A DNA stretch of 64,000 nucleotides from Vibrio scophthalmi LMG 19158 (GTDB lineage Bacteria > Pseudomonadota > Gammaproteobacteria > Enterobacterales > Vibrionaceae): NCBI RefSeq assembly GCF_000222585.1, contig NZ_AFWE01000083.1:50078-114077 (forward strand), given 5' to 3'. Within the stretch, counting starts at the first letter, position 1. Every line of letters starts with the position of its first letter. The notes under the pieces are model-generated. The model was given only the letters and a program-made list of their open reading frames with translations, did no database searches and was not told where the DNA came from. Below, one piece after another: positions 30,257 through 39,739 of the stretch. The position numbers and the translations under genes were made by a program.

Positions 30257-31804
30257 TTATAGGAATGCCTTGATGCCGTATTGACCTTCAAGCATACCAA
30301 CTGCAAGCATTGCAACCAAACAGATTACAAGAACACCTACAGGGATAACAATCTTATCAACGAATGATAGACGAGCAGCACGCTCTTTATCACCGATTAG
30401 ACCGTTGTTATCAAGAAGCATAGTTAGTGCCCAAGCAAGAACAGGGTTAACAACTGCAGAACCAAAGATACAGATACCTGCAGCTTGTGAATCTTTAGAG
30501 TCTTTAACCATCTGCATACCTGCTTCAAGTAGAGGTAGAGATACACCTACAAGTAGAGCAACACGCATTACTGGTGGCCATACCGCGATATCCATTGGGA
30601 AACCTAGGATTGCGATGATCATAACCAATAGACCTAGCAAGATTGCGCCGCCAGGGATAGGGCGTTTAGCAATCGCTGCTGGGATCATGTATGTACCCCA
30701 AGAAGAAGTAATGTTACCACCACCAACAGCAGTACCAACCATCTGACGGATAGAACACATGGTCATTGTATCATCAACGTCCATCAGTACTTTTTCAGTC
30801 TTACGTGGGTAGTTCAGTTCTTGGAAGATACGGTGACCTAGGAAGTCTGGTGACCACATTGCAACCGCTAGAATAGCAAACGGTAGTGATGCGATGAAGT
30901 GTTGCGTGTTTGGTAGACCAAGCATCCAACCTTCGTCTGTGCTACCCCACCAGTAAACTGGGTTTAGGTTAGGAAGACCAGTTTCAGTTACGAATTTAAT
31001 ATCGAAACCTGCGCCTAGGATTAGAGCAATGATAAGACCGGTAAATGCACACACTGGAATTGCCAACCAACGCTTGTTCACTTTTGCAAGTAAAGCGTAA
31101 AGAGCAATCGTCACAGCAAGAACAATCAGACCAACATAACCCATGCTACCCGCTTCAACGGTGCTAGATTGCAGACCAACCGCCCACTCTTGAATAGAGG
31201 TGATTTGGCTCATGGTACCTGTTAGACCTAGGAAGATTAGCAAGCCACCGGCTGTACCTTCTGAGGTAAGGTTCACCAGTTTTGAGCCACCTTTAAGGAA
31301 GCTAAGAATCAGGCCAAAGATACCAATCAAAATTGCTAACGCAAGAGGGTGTGCACCGGCAAGAGCGATCGTACCGATTAGTGGGATCATTGGACCGTGG
31401 TTACCCGCAAGGTTCGCTTTCGGGTTAATAAAGCCAGAGGCTAGAACACAGAACAAGAATGCTGGGATAAGCATTTCTACACGAGCAACTTCGATCGCGA
31501 ATTCTTTACCAAGATTTACGTGATCCCAAGCGGCTGATAAGCCTTCTGCCCAAGACATCATTACCGCTGAGTACATCGCGATGATGCCGATTGTACCAGC
31601 TAGTGCTGGAACAAGGTCTTCTAATTCGAAACGGAAATCACGACCAGGAAGGTTTAGAGCGAAGCGACGAGGCTTCATAATTTGTAGTTCGTGATCTAGG
31701 TAATCTGAACGGGTTTCGAACTCCGAAGCTGGACGGTGCAGCTCTTGGTAGCTCTTGTTCTCGATATCCGAATCAGAGTGCGGCTTATTGACTGCGTCTG
31801 ACAT
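30257..31804 (-). CDS. DUF3360 polytopic membrane protein, permease-like
   Basis: The 515-residue protein is an inner-membrane protein with roughly 11-13 hydrophobic helices after a charged N-terminal tail of about 65 residues. I recognise it as the DUF3360 family common in Vibrio, with a plan reminiscent of nucleobase/sulfate-type permeases (long Gly-rich TAVGGGNITSSWGTYM stretch near residue 350). Its substrate is not known. It lies upstream of pflB in the same orientation but ends in its own terminator. A good FNR-type site is found about 220 nt upstream, so expression when oxygen is low is plausible. A role in moving a fermentation substrate or product is only inference. Confidence 0.75.
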   Translation of the reverse strand: MSDAVNKPHSDSDIENKSYQELHRPASEFETRSDYLDHELQIMKPRRFALNLPGRDFRFELEDLVPALAGTIGIIAMYSAVMMSWAEGLSAAWDHVNLGKEFAIEVARVEMLIPAFLFCVLASGFINPKANLAGNHGPMIPLIGTIALAGAHPLALAILIGIFGLILSFLKGGSKLVNLTSEGTAGGLLIFLGLTGTMSQITSIQEWAVGLQSSTVEAGSMGYVGLIVLAVTIALYALLAKVNKRWLAIPVCAFTGLIIALILGAGFDIKFVTETGLPNLNPVYWWGSTDEGWMLGLPNTQHFIASLPFAILAVAMWSPDFLGHRIFQELNYPRKTEKVLMDVDDTMTMCSIRQMVGTAVGGGNITSSWGTYMIPAAIAKRPIPGGAILLGLLVMIIAILGFPMDIAVWPPVMRVALLVGVSLPLLEAGMQMVKDSKDSQAAGICIFGSAVVNPVLAWALTMLLDNNGLIGDKERAARLSFVDKIVIPVGVLVICLVAMLAVGMLEGQYGIKAFL

Positions 31805-32458
31805 AGATTCCTCATATAATAAAAGTTAATGGTTTTTTAAAGTCGCTTGTCTTTAATTGTGTTCTAAGCGACTGCGTAACAACGTTAAGCTTCCTGCATT
31901 GAGATCTTTATACCGCCTACGTAGCACGAAGTCTATGTGCTTTAAAATAGACGAAGATCCGAACAAAAGATCCTATTGGGGCTTTTATCTCTCGGGAGTT
32001 TAACGTGCTAATCCTGAGCAGTGATTGATTTAGATCACTTTATGAAAGAATGTGAAAGAAAACTACGCAGAATGGTTAAACTTTGACTAAGTGAAATCAC
32101 AGTGCTGAAAATAGGTTTCATAATGTAATTTTTACTAGACGTATCTGAATTGTTTTATTTAGGTAGCGTGGTTGCGATGGTTGCTGAGTAAAAAGTGAGA
32201 TTGTGGACGTTATTGTTAATCTTTTTGCGGGAGGTTGGCTTGATTGATTTATGGTTAATATGCAAAGAAATAAGTTTATTACACTGCGTGATGCATTAAT
32301 ACTCACTCATATTGATTAAATATCGAACTTATCTAGGTTAATAATTTGTTGCATGTTTTTGGTGTTAGTGCTAGTTTCAAGTTCATTGTGGGAGGAGCCC
32401 ATGTAACTAAACGTGTCGTGATGCGTTTGGTTAAATTAAGTACAGGGAGTGACAGCGC
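31805..32458. other. Long divergent intergenic region DUF3360 gene / amino-acid ABC genes
   Basis: The 654-nt gap is AT-rich. It contains an FNR-type palindrome (32025-32038). A 62-residue minus-strand open frame (32118-32306) has no recognisable features and was not accepted. No ARG box for the ABC operon was found by eye. Confidence 0.55.
32025..32038. promoter_or_regulatory. FNR-type site upstream of the DUF3360 gene
   Basis: TTGATTTAGATCAC matches 9 of the 10 fixed positions of TTGAT-N4-ATCAA. It lies about 220 nt upstream of the DUF3360 start and about 420 nt upstream of the ABC ATPase gene. Confidence 0.6.
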
Positions 32459-33229
32459 ATGAATGATGTACCAGCGCTTAATATCAAAAATCTGCATAAA
32501 ACCTTTGGTCAAAACCAAGTATTAAAGGGCATATCTTTAGAAGCTCATAAAGGCGATGTTATCTCTATCATCGGCTCTTCCGGATCAGGTAAAAGTACTT
32601 TCCTACGTTGCATTAACCTTCTTGAAACGCCAACCGCTGGCGAGATTTGGGTCAATGGCGAATTGATCGAAATGAAAAACAATCGTGCAGGTGAAGCGAT
32701 TCCAGCTAATGACAAGCAAGTACAACGTATTCGCTCCCGCTTAGCGATGGTGTTTCAAGGTTTTAATCTTTGGTCACACATGACTGTTCTTGAAAATGTG
32801 GTTGAAGCACCCATTCATGTATTGGGTGTGCCTAAAGCACAAGCGATTGAAAACGCCGAGTTGATCTTAAAGAAAGTCGGGCTTTATGAGCGTAAAGATT
32901 ATTATCCCGGCCATCTTTCAGGTGGTCAGCAACAACGTGCGGCAATTGCACGTGCGTTAGCGGTTGATCCTGAAGTGATGTTGTTCGATGAACCCACTTC
33001 TGCGCTTGATCCCGAGTTAGTGGGTGAAGTGTTGGGGGTTATGCGTGATCTCGCCGAAGAAGGCCGCACCATGCTCGTCGTGACACATGAAATGGCTTTT
33101 GCTCGTGATGTTTCTAATCACGTGATGTTCTTGCATCAAGGATTGGTGGAAGAGCAGGGCAATCCTGACAATCTGTTTACTAATCCGGAATCAGAGCGTC
33201 TCAAACAGTTTATCTCTTCAATTTATTAG
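32459..33229 (+). CDS. Basic amino-acid ABC importer ATPase (HisP/ArtP type)
   Basis: The 256-residue ATPase powers a polar amino-acid importer. It has Walker A (GSSGSGKST), Q-loop (MVFQGFNLW), signature LSGGQQQR, Walker B (VMLFDEPTSALD) and H-loop (VVTHEM). FQxFNLWxHMTVLENV and the insert after Walker A (about residues 65-80) are typical of HisP. A good Shine-Dalgarno (AGGGAG) lies upstream of the ATG. It is first in a four-gene operon: ATPase, binding protein, two permeases. The substrate is likely arginine, lysine, ornithine or histidine. Confidence 0.92.
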   Translation: MNDVPALNIKNLHKTFGQNQVLKGISLEAHKGDVISIIGSSGSGKSTFLRCINLLETPTAGEIWVNGELIEMKNNRAGEAIPANDKQVQRIRSRLAMVFQGFNLWSHMTVLENVVEAPIHVLGVPKAQAIENAELILKKVGLYERKDYYPGHLSGGQQQRAAIARALAVDPEVMLFDEPTSALDPELVGEVLGVMRDLAEEGRTMLVVTHEMAFARDVSNHVMFLHQGLVEEQGNPDNLFTNPESERLKQFISSIY

Positions 33230-33240
33230 TCGTTGAGTAA

Positions 33241-33296
33241 CACCGAAGGCGCCACATCAACCGTCACACCACCGTTCGGTTGTGACGAATTCGGTG
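33241..33296. repeat. Nested hairpin between ATPase and binding-protein genes
   Basis: An outer arm pair CACCGAA/TTCGGTG (33241-33247 with 33290-33296) encloses an inner pair CGTCACA/TGTGACG (33262-33268 with 33281-33287). There is no T run, so RNA stabilisation or partial attenuation is more likely than full termination. Confidence 0.55.
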
Positions 33297-33382
33297 CTAA
33301 AGACTGAAAGTGAACACAACATAAGTAACACTATAAAAAGCAACATAACATCTACAAGTAAAACAATCACAGGAGTATGGAA

Positions 33383-34150
33383 ATGAAAAAGTGGTTAGTC
33401 GTAGCAGCACTGGCAGCTACAACCTTGACTGGTATGGCCCAAGCGAAAGAATGGAAAACCGTTCGTTTTGGTATTGAAGGTGCTTACCCTCCATTTAGCT
33501 GGACTGAAGCGGATGGCTCATTGAAAGGGTTTGATGTCGATATGGCCAACGCATTGTGTACCGAGATGGCGGTGAAATGTAAAATTGTACCGCAAGATTG
33601 GGATGGCATTATTCCATCACTATTGGCTCGTAAATACGACGCGATTATCGCGGCAATGTCGATCACCGAAGAACGTAAAAAGAAAATCGATTTCACGGGC
33701 AAATACGCACTTATTCCAAACAACTTTATTGCCAAGAAAGACGCAGGTTTGAACTTCGATAACCTTGCTGGAGTAAAAATCGGTGTTCAACGTGCAACGA
33801 CGCACGATAAGTACCTAACTGATAACTACGAAGATGTTGAAATTGTTCGTTACGGTTCATTTGATGAAGCATACCTAGATCTCGCCAATGGTCGTATTGC
33901 TGCGGTATTGGGCGATGCATCAGCGCTTGAAGAAGGTGTATTGAATGCTAAAGGTGGTGATGGCTACGAGTTTGTTGGCCCTTCATTAACCGATCCACAG
34001 TGGTTTGGCGAAGGCTTCGGTATTGCGGTTCGTAAGCAAGATAAAGACTTAACCAAAAAGCTTGATGCAGCGATCCTTTCACTACGTGAAAAAGGTATTT
34101 ACCAAGAGATTGCCGCTAAGTACTTCAACTATGATGTATACGGCGAGTAA
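33383..34150 (+). CDS. Basic amino-acid ABC importer periplasmic binding protein
   Basis: This 255-residue periplasmic solute-binding protein belongs to family 3 (lysine/arginine/ornithine/histidine type). The signal peptide KKWLVVAALAATTLTGMAQA is cleaved before KEWKTVRFG. Ligand-contacting motifs include GAYPPFSW, KGFDVDMANAL, SITEERKKKIDFTGKY and GDASALEEG. I chose the ATG at 33383, 7 nt after AGGAG, over the ATG at 33377, which is only 1 nt from it. Strong RNA hairpins lie on both sides of the gene, a common way to raise binding-protein levels over the permeases. Confidence 0.92.
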   Translation: MKKWLVVAALAATTLTGMAQAKEWKTVRFGIEGAYPPFSWTEADGSLKGFDVDMANALCTEMAVKCKIVPQDWDGIIPSLLARKYDAIIAAMSITEERKKKIDFTGKYALIPNNFIAKKDAGLNFDNLAGVKIGVQRATTHDKYLTDNYEDVEIVRYGSFDEAYLDLANGRIAAVLGDASALEEGVLNAKGGDGYEFVGPSLTDPQWFGEGFGIAVRKQDKDLTKKLDAAILSLREKGIYQEIAAKYFNYDVYGE

Positions 34151-34164
34151 TTTCTCGTCTAGAC

Positions 34165-34222
34165 ATACCGTTCTCAATGATGAGTAATGATAGATAATGT
34201 CATTGTTCACTGAGAATGGTAT
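34165..34222. repeat. Hairpin 1 downstream of the binding-protein gene
   Basis: ATACCGTTCTCA pairs with TGAGAATGGTAT (34165-34176 with 34211-34222); 11 Watson-Crick pairs and one G-U pair in the RNA. A 34-nt loop lies between. Confidence 0.6.
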
Positions 34223-34225
34223 CAG

Positions 34226-34262
34226 CGACCGTTGGCTTGTTCCTAGAAGTAGTCAACGGTCG
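34226..34262. repeat. Hairpin 2 upstream of the first permease gene
   Basis: A perfect 9-bp stem CGACCGTTG/CAACGGTCG (34226-34234 with 34254-34262) follows hairpin 1 directly. It has no terminator T run. Confidence 0.6.
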
Positions 34263-34291
34263 GTTTCAAGTTTAGGGACAGGAACTTACCT

Positions 34292-35032
34292 ATGCTGGAT
34301 CTTCAAGGATATGAAGCCTCAATCTTAAATGGGGCCTTGGTTACCATACAAGTCGCGCTACTATCACTGTTGCTTGCGATGATATTAGGCATGCTTGGCG
34401 CATTAGCCAAATTAGCGCCTTATCGTTTCGCCCGCGCTATTGCCACCCTTTACACCACAATCATTCGCGGCATTCCTGATCTCGTACTGATGATGCTTAT
34501 CTTCTTTGGTGGACAAATTCTTCTTAACAACAGTTTGTATTCCATCAACGAATGGCTCAATGAGTGGTTTACCTCAAGCGACCCAAACCATGAGTGGACG
34601 GCCTACTTACCAGATTACATTGATGTCAGCCCGTTTGTGGCTGGCGTTTTGACGATTGGATTTATCTTTGGCGCTTATATGGCTGAGACCTTCCGTGGTG
34701 CAATTATGGCCGTGGATAAAGGCGAACTTGAAGCAGCCAAAGCCTATGGAATGAGCTCAGCGTTGGCGTTTCGCCGTATTTTGTTTCCACAAATGGTGCG
34801 CCATGCGTTACCCGGCTTTGGTAACAACTGGTTAGTGCTACTTAAGACCACGGCTTTAGTTTCTATCATTGGCCTTGAGGACATGGTACGTGTAAGTGCG
34901 TTAGCTGCGGGATCAACCAAGATGCCATTTACCTTTTATATGGCAGTCGCGGTGATATTTCTGTTTTTTACCAGTGTTTCGACAGGCTTACTTAAGCTAG
35001 TTGAGCGCAAGTTTAGTATTCACGCGAGGTAG
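34292..35032 (+). CDS. Basic amino-acid ABC importer permease (HisQ/ArtQ type)
   Basis: The 246-residue inner-membrane permease belongs to the His/Glu/Gln/Arg/opine permease family. It has about five membrane helices and the ATPase-coupling loop motif GELEAAKAYGMSSALAFRRILFPQMVRHALPG near residues 147-178. The N-terminal MLDLQGYEASILNGALVTIQVALLSL is typical of HisQ. It begins after two hairpins about 140 nt downstream of the binding-protein gene and is separated from the next permease by 3 nt. Confidence 0.92.
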   Translation: MLDLQGYEASILNGALVTIQVALLSLLLAMILGMLGALAKLAPYRFARAIATLYTTIIRGIPDLVLMMLIFFGGQILLNNSLYSINEWLNEWFTSSDPNHEWTAYLPDYIDVSPFVAGVLTIGFIFGAYMAETFRGAIMAVDKGELEAAKAYGMSSALAFRRILFPQMVRHALPGFGNNWLVLLKTTALVSIIGLEDMVRVSALAAGSTKMPFTFYMAVAVIFLFFTSVSTGLLKLVERKFSIHAR

Positions 35033-35035
35033 GGA

Positions 35036-35713
35036 ATGGATTTTTCACTCATTATTGAAAGCTTACCGATCTACTTTGAAGGACTATGGACCACCACTTG
35101 GTTAGTGGGGTTAGCGCTGATCATTGGTTTAAGCGTTGCGATTCCGCTGGCGATTGCACGCAATAGTCACAACTACTTGCTCATCGCGCCGAGTTGGGCG
35201 TTTATCTATTTTTTCCGTGGCACACCACTACTGGTTCAACTTTATTTAATTTATTACGGCATGGATCAGTTTTTCCCGGTTAAAGATACCTTGTGGGAAC
35301 ATGCATGGTTTTGTGCGTTAGTGGCGTTTGTGCTTAATACCTCTGCCTATACCGCTGAAATTATTCGTGGCGCGATCAACGGTTTGCCAAAAGGCGAAAT
35401 TGAAGCGGCGAAAGCCTATGGTATGAGCCCTGCTAAAACCTACCGACGTATCATATTGCCGAGTGCGTTGCGCCGAGCATTACCTGCATACAGTAATGAA
35501 GTGATCTTTATGCTGCATGGCAGCGCCGTCGCAGGCATTGTCACTATCTTGGATTTGACTGGCGCCGCCCGTTTGGTGAACTCGCGTTATTACGCACCGT
35601 TTGAATCTTTCTTAACAGCCGGCCTATTTTATATGGCGCTGACATTCATTATTTTGTGGGTGTTCAAAAATGCCGAGAAGAGATTTTTGGCCTACATGCG
35701 TCCGTTATCGTGA
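35036..35713 (+). CDS. Basic amino-acid ABC importer permease (HisM/ArtM type)
   Basis: The 225-residue protein is the second permease of the importer. It carries the EAA coupling loop GEIEAAKAYGMSPAKTYRRIILPSALRRALP and the FFRGTPLLVQLYLIYYG segment common to HisM-type permeases. It ends the four-gene operon and is followed by a strong terminator. No MetQ or Glu-specific motif is visible; basic amino acids are the likely substrates. Confidence 0.92.
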   Translation: MDFSLIIESLPIYFEGLWTTTWLVGLALIIGLSVAIPLAIARNSHNYLLIAPSWAFIYFFRGTPLLVQLYLIYYGMDQFFPVKDTLWEHAWFCALVAFVLNTSAYTAEIIRGAINGLPKGEIEAAKAYGMSPAKTYRRIILPSALRRALPAYSNEVIFMLHGSAVAGIVTILDLTGAARLVNSRYYAPFESFLTAGLFYMALTFIILWVFKNAEKRFLAYMRPLS

Positions 35714-35751
35714 GCGATTTTTATTAATTAACCACGCATTATTTTTTAATA

Positions 35752-35778
35752 AAAGAGTCCCTTAAAATGGGACTCTTT
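35752..35778. terminator. Bidirectional terminator
   Basis: AAAGAGTCCC/GGGACTCTTT stem (35752-35761 with 35769-35778) with a 7-nt loop lies between the ABC importer operon and the facing LytTR regulator gene. Confidence 0.85.
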
Positions 35779-35782
35779 GGTT

Positions 35783-36625
35783 TTACATGCCTTTAAACAA
35801 ACTTTGTTGAGCGCGGCTTACTGGCAGTTTGTGTTGTTGCATGGTGACAAACATTCGTCCGGTAAAGTCTTTCGATACTTTTTCAATCGATGCCACTCTG
35901 ACAACGGTAGAACGATGAATCTTCCAAAACTCTTCCGGATCAAGTTGAGTCAATAGCTCTTTGATTGGCGTCCTAATCAGATATTCACAATTGTCGTCGG
36001 TGTAAATTGAAACGTACTTTTCTTCTGCTTTGAAATAAAGCACCTCATTGACAGAAATTAGGTGGATATCTTCGCCGCGTGAGGCTTTGATCCAGCTTAG
36101 ATACTGACTTGGTTTTGGGGTTAATTGACTAATATGAGCAAGCAGTTGATTGATGTCAGGCGTTTGGCTGGCGACGGAGAGGTGATTATCGATTTGTTGA
36201 ATAGATTCAAGTCGCTGTTTTAGCTTTTCACAACATGCCGCAAGGCGATCTTCATTGAGTGGTTTGAGTAAATAATCCACCGCATTGTGCTCGAATGCTT
36301 TAATGGCATATTCGTCGTAGGCAGTAACGAAGACGACTAATGGCTGGTAGCGGTTTTGGGGTTTTGATAGAACACTCGGTTTTTTGTTTGATTGCGGATG
36401 TGGCTGGCTAAGCGCTTTCGCCACAGCCATACCGTCAAGTTCGGGCATACGAATATCAAGAAAGACCACATCGGGCTGTAAGGTGGTAATTTGGTCCAGC
36501 GCTTGTTGGCCATCACCACAAGTAGCCACAATCTCTAATTCTGGCCACACTTCAGCAAGGCTACGATCAAGATGATGACGAAGTAGAGGTTCATCATCGG
36601 CGATGAGGGCGGTGATAACGGTCAT
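35783..36625 (-). CDS. LytTR-family response regulator
   Basis: The 280-residue regulator has a receiver domain with the acidic pair at D10-D11 and phospho-acceptor D57 ([13 protein letters not shown]), and the switch region [26 protein letters not shown]-terminal LytTR DNA-binding domain follows (about residues 180-280: [24 protein letters not shown] and [12 protein letters not shown]). I chose the ATG at 36625, which overlaps the kinase stop as ATGA and has GGAG upstream; the longer frame lacks support. As the last gene of a seven-gene operon, it probably controls that operon. Confidence 0.93.
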   Translation of the reverse strand: MTVITALIADDEPLLRHHLDRSLAEVWPELEIVATCGDGQQALDQITTLQPDVVFLDIRMPELDGMAVAKALSQPHPQSNKKPSVLSKPQNRYQPLVVFVTAYDEYAIKAFEHNAVDYLLKPLNEDRLAACCEKLKQRLESIQQIDNHLSVASQTPDINQLLAHISQLTPKPSQYLSWIKASRGEDIHLISVNEVLYFKAEEKYVSIYTDDNCEYLIRTPIKELLTQLDPEEFWKIHRSTVVRVASIEKVSKDFTGRMFVTMQQHKLPVSRAQQSLFKGM

Positions 36626-37677
36626 GTCAATTGCGTCTCCTTGTTGTTTAAGGACTGACTCATTGGGATAGAGATGGTGACACAAAATCCACCACATTGA
36701 GGTTGAGTGATGACAACACTCCCCAGTTGCTCATATAGGCCTTTGATTCGCTGTTTAATGTTGCTTAATCCGACACCGTGTCCTTTTGTATCGGTTGATT
36801 GATTTAAGCCGATACCGTCGTCTTTCACTTGGATTTTAAGTTGTTGTTGATGTTGCGAGAGTGAGACATCAATCGTACCGCCAGCGCCTTTGGGTTCAAT
36901 GCCATGTTTAATGGCGTTTTCGACTAAAGGTTGGATCAGCATGGGTGGAATCAAGGCGTAAGTCAGTTTGTCATCAACGTTGATAGTGAAATTGAGCCGC
37001 TCATCGAGACGTACTTTTTGAATCGCAAGGTAGGCGCTCAACTGTCTAATTTCATCATTGACTGTGGTCTCGGCTAGACGCGAGTTGGCTAAAGTGGTGC
37101 GCAGTAGTTCCGTTAATTTATCAAGCATCATACGCGCCTTCGTGACATCTTGGCTCATAAGGGCACTGATATTGGCGAGTGTGTTGAAGAGGAAGTGCGG
37201 CTCAATTTGGCTTTGCATCTGCATTAATTGGCTGAGAATCAGTGCCTTTTCTTGCTCAGCCTGTTTGCGCTTGGTTTCTTCAAGTAACTGACCCGCAATG
37301 GCTTGTTGTTCTCGGTTATAGAAATAATAAAAGCACATACCGGAAAATATTACGCCTAACATGACGACGGGCAACAGGTCATTTAAGCTTTCACCTAAAT
37401 ACCCATCTAGCCATAACCAAGCGTTTAGCGACCCAAGCAGTACCGAGCTAGTGAGTGAAATCGTAATTTCCATGAGCCGCGGGATATTAGGGAAACAGTG
37501 CTCAAGGAAAAGCGAAGAAAGTAGAGCGGAATAACCAAACCCTAAACTGGTAAAAACGTGTACATACCAAGGGCCTCCCCAGACGGTATACGTGGTGAGT
37601 GCAACCAATAAGCAAAATAGACTAGTGATAATTAAGTTGCGCCACTTTGGGCAGAGGATATCGCGTGAGGTGGTCAT
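36622..37677 (-). CDS. LytS-type sensor histidine kinase
   Basis: The 351-residue inner-membrane kinase has four or so hydrophobic segments in the first 120 residues and a coiled-coil linker (residues 122-150). Its His_kinase domain has phospho-acceptor H161 ([14 protein letters not shown]), N-box N254 ([14 protein letters not shown]) and G-boxes DDGIGL and [13 protein letters not shown]. There is no large periplasmic domain, so the signal is probably sensed in or near the membrane. Its start overlaps the barrel gene stop (TAATG) and its stop overlaps the regulator start (ATGA), tying all three in translation. Confidence 0.93.
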   Translation of the reverse strand: MTTSRDILCPKWRNLIITSLFCLLVALTTYTVWGGPWYVHVFTSLGFGYSALLSSLFLEHCFPNIPRLMEITISLTSSVLLGSLNAWLWLDGYLGESLNDLLPVVMLGVIFSGMCFYYFYNREQQAIAGQLLEETKRKQAEQEKALILSQLMQMQSQIEPHFLFNTLANISALMSQDVTKARMMLDKLTELLRTTLANSRLAETTVNDEIRQLSAYLAIQKVRLDERLNFTINVDDKLTYALIPPMLIQPLVENAIKHGIEPKGAGGTIDVSLSQHQQQLKIQVKDDGIGLNQSTDTKGHGVGLSNIKQRIKGLYEQLGSVVITQPQCGGFCVTISIPMSQSLNNKETQLT

Positions 37678-38957
37678 TAAAACTTCCCTTTAATCGTAAA
37701 GACTAGTGTACGGCGATCGTTGATCTGCGCGTAAGCAGAATCCGACTTTCCGGTCAAAAATCGTGCAGTAAATTCCAAATCTACCGATGCAGCTCCGGTA
37801 TCTATCCATTGATAAGTGAGCCATTGTGTCGCGATGACGCCGCCATCTTGTGGCGCAATTAATAGATCTAGCTTCGGTGTTACATTACTTAGCCAGTGCC
37901 AGTTGGTGTCAGATTGCCACTGTAACCACGCTTGGGTGTCCCAACTCCAGTGCAGCATAAGGCTATGTTGGGTGAGATTATAGTGGTTCAAACCTTGAGC
38001 ATAAGAGGTTGCGAGTGGTGCAGTGGCTGGATTGGAGTGAAGTTGGTTGGCACGTGTTTTCGCCTCTTGCCACTCACTGGTGCTCCAGGCGCGGCTATCG
38101 TACCAATATTCCCCAATTAGGCTATGGCCAGTCATCGATGTATAAGTAAAGCCAGCAAGCGCCTGCCATGCATTACCTTGCTCTTTTATACCCACCGCTT
38201 GATACTGAGAGTTCGGTAGTTCATAGCCCACGCTTTTGTGTTGCCACAACACTTCACTATGCAGCTCCCACGCATCCCCAATTACACTGACCCAACTCCC
38301 ACCAAGTGCGCCTCGACGAACATCATCGTAATAAGCGATGAGCTGATATTCATGTTGGGCGAGTAGCCCATAGTGACGTAGGCCTGCGCCTTGTTGTTGA
38401 TTGGCCTCATCAAACGCATCGATACTAGCGTCACTCCAGTGCGAGTTGGTGTAGATCAAGCTCCATTCTCCATCGCCATCAAACTGTGAAATTGTCGCGA
38501 CAGTTGCGCCTTCTTCGACACTTAAGCCAATCGGATTTTGTCGGTAAGGTTTGAACATATCTAGCGGTCGGTAGCCGTAACTCACCCCATAATCGAGACG
38601 AATTTTCCCCAAGCTTACATCAACATTATGTTGGCCAATATCAACATCGCCTTGCCATGCAAGTTCACGGACAATCCATTGATTATCGACGCCATCAAAC
38701 CAGCCCTGCGGTTGGCTGTGATAAATATCTTGGCTGTATAGCGCAAAAAGACCACTCCATTGGCCATAGCCAATTTGAACATCAAGTAAACCGTCGACAT
38801 GTGATGCTGAGTCGTAACGTGGTTGGATAAAATCGCTGCTTTGTCGCTGGTGGTGCTGAGCGGATACGGCCCAATCCCAATCAAACTGCCACTGTGTAGC
38901 TTGTGCAGGAAGCGTTGTGACCGCAGTGAGTAGAGCATAGAGTGGAATTAGGCGCAT
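37677..38957 (-). CDS. Putative outer-membrane beta-barrel protein of unknown family
   Basis: The 426-residue protein has a signal peptide (RLIPLYALLTAVTTLPAQA). The mature part is rich in alternating aromatic and polar residues with many W/Y/Q, typical of a beta-barrel, and it ends TLVFTIKGKF with the aromatic terminal residue of outer-membrane proteins. I do not recognise a named family; it broadly resembles porin- or alginate-export-like barrels. It lies 2 nt after the LolA-like gene and overlaps the kinase gene, so it is likely the outer-membrane part of the same ABC/LolA-like system. Confidence 0.75.
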   Translation of the reverse strand: MRLIPLYALLTAVTTLPAQATQWQFDWDWAVSAQHHQRQSSDFIQPRYDSASHVDGLLDVQIGYGQWSGLFALYSQDIYHSQPQGWFDGVDNQWIVRELAWQGDVDIGQHNVDVSLGKIRLDYGVSYGYRPLDMFKPYRQNPIGLSVEEGATVATISQFDGDGEWSLIYTNSHWSDASIDAFDEANQQQGAGLRHYGLLAQHEYQLIAYYDDVRRGALGGSWVSVIGDAWELHSEVLWQHKSVGYELPNSQYQAVGIKEQGNAWQALAGFTYTSMTGHSLIGEYWYDSRAWSTSEWQEAKTRANQLHSNPATAPLATSYAQGLNHYNLTQHSLMLHWSWDTQAWLQWQSDTNWHWLSNVTPKLDLLIAPQDGGVIATQWLTYQWIDTGAASVDLEFTARFLTGKSDSAYAQINDRRTLVFTIKGKF

Positions 38958-38959
38958 TA

Positions 38960-39739
38960 TTACAGCTCCGAAGTGCTATTACGAGCGAGGAAGCTTGGAT
39001 TGTAAAACTTGTCATCCAATTGCCATGGCGTGATCGATTGATACTCAATCACGGTTTTCTTATCCGTTTGTATTGCGTCGACCAATGTCATTGCCGTGAC
39101 TGCTGGTGCATCATTACGCTCTCCGCGCGAGAAAGTGGCTTGTTTAGCCAACTTGCCCGAGCGCAGGTAAAGGTTGGCTTTGATTGGAAATCCAGTCTCT
39201 TGCTCAAGCCACAGATCTATCCTCTGATAGCTTGCCCCAGTCGTTTTTGCTGTTAACTCAATCAGATGTGTCGCATATCGGTTGTGACTTTCGTCATTGA
39301 CGGACTCGTCACTCAACCACTTGCCTTGATAATCTTCGCTCCAAGTTAGGGTGCTGATGTCACCAACAGAAGCGTCACCGAGTAGTTTTTGCATTGGAGT
39401 GATGCGAATAGGACGGCGACTTTTTGGCATTTGCAGCCAAAAGTTGTCTTGTAGCATGAGCATTTTTTGCCCCGCTTCGACAGCAGATTTGAACACCACC
39501 AAAGATTCGCGATCAGGACGTGAATACACATTGTATTGACGGGTTTTCTCCAGTTCGCCGCCTTTGTATAAGTGAACCAACGATATAACACGTGCTGACA
39601 CATCATCCATGCGATAGTCGTCAGCTTGTTTTACCAGTTGGCTGACTTGGCCATCATTCAAGGCTTGGGCTTGTGCCGTTAAGCTAAGCAAGGCCAGACT
39701 CATTACGAATGTGGTTAATATAGATTTGTAATTAGACAT
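38960..39739 (-). CDS. LolA-like outer-membrane lipoprotein-sorting protein
   Basis: The 259-residue periplasmic protein matches the 'outer membrane lipoprotein-sorting protein' group (LolA-like fold, PF17131 type). The signal peptide (SNYKSILTTFVMSLALLSLTAQAQA) precedes a helical start (LNDGQVSQLVKQADDYRMDD). Strand-rich repeats follow, including KMLMLQDNFWLQMPKSRRPI, characteristic of the group. Such proteins have a half-barrel that can hold a lipid or acyl chain. The gene overlaps the FtsX-type permease gene by 8 nt and lies 2 nt before the barrel gene. A carrier role between permease and barrel is inference. Confidence 0.85.
   Translation of the reverse strand: MSNYKSILTTFVMSLALLSLTAQAQALNDGQVSQLVKQADDYRMDDVSARVISLVHLYKGGELEKTRQYNVYSRPDRESLVVFKSAVEAGQKMLMLQDNFWLQMPKSRRPIRITPMQKLLGDASVGDISTLTWSEDYQGKWLSDESVNDESHNRYATHLIELTAKTTGASYQRIDLWLEQETGFPIKANLYLRSGKLAKQATFSRGERNDAPAVTAMTLVDAIQTDKKTVIEYQSITPWQLDDKFYNPSFLARNSTSEL

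Noticed and set aside
32021-32038. A CRP-site reading of GTGAT...ATCAC
   Set aside because: The half-site spacing is 10 rather than 6 bp; the same bases fit FNR much better.
32118-32306. A 62-residue minus-strand frame in the 654-nt intergenic region
   Set aside because: Low-complexity Ser/Thr/Ile-rich translation of AT-rich DNA, no ribosome binding site.
32308-32326. A second FNR-like sequence near TTGATTAAATATCGA
   Set aside because: The half-sites have a 5-nt spacer and a mismatch, so it does not fit the FNR consensus.
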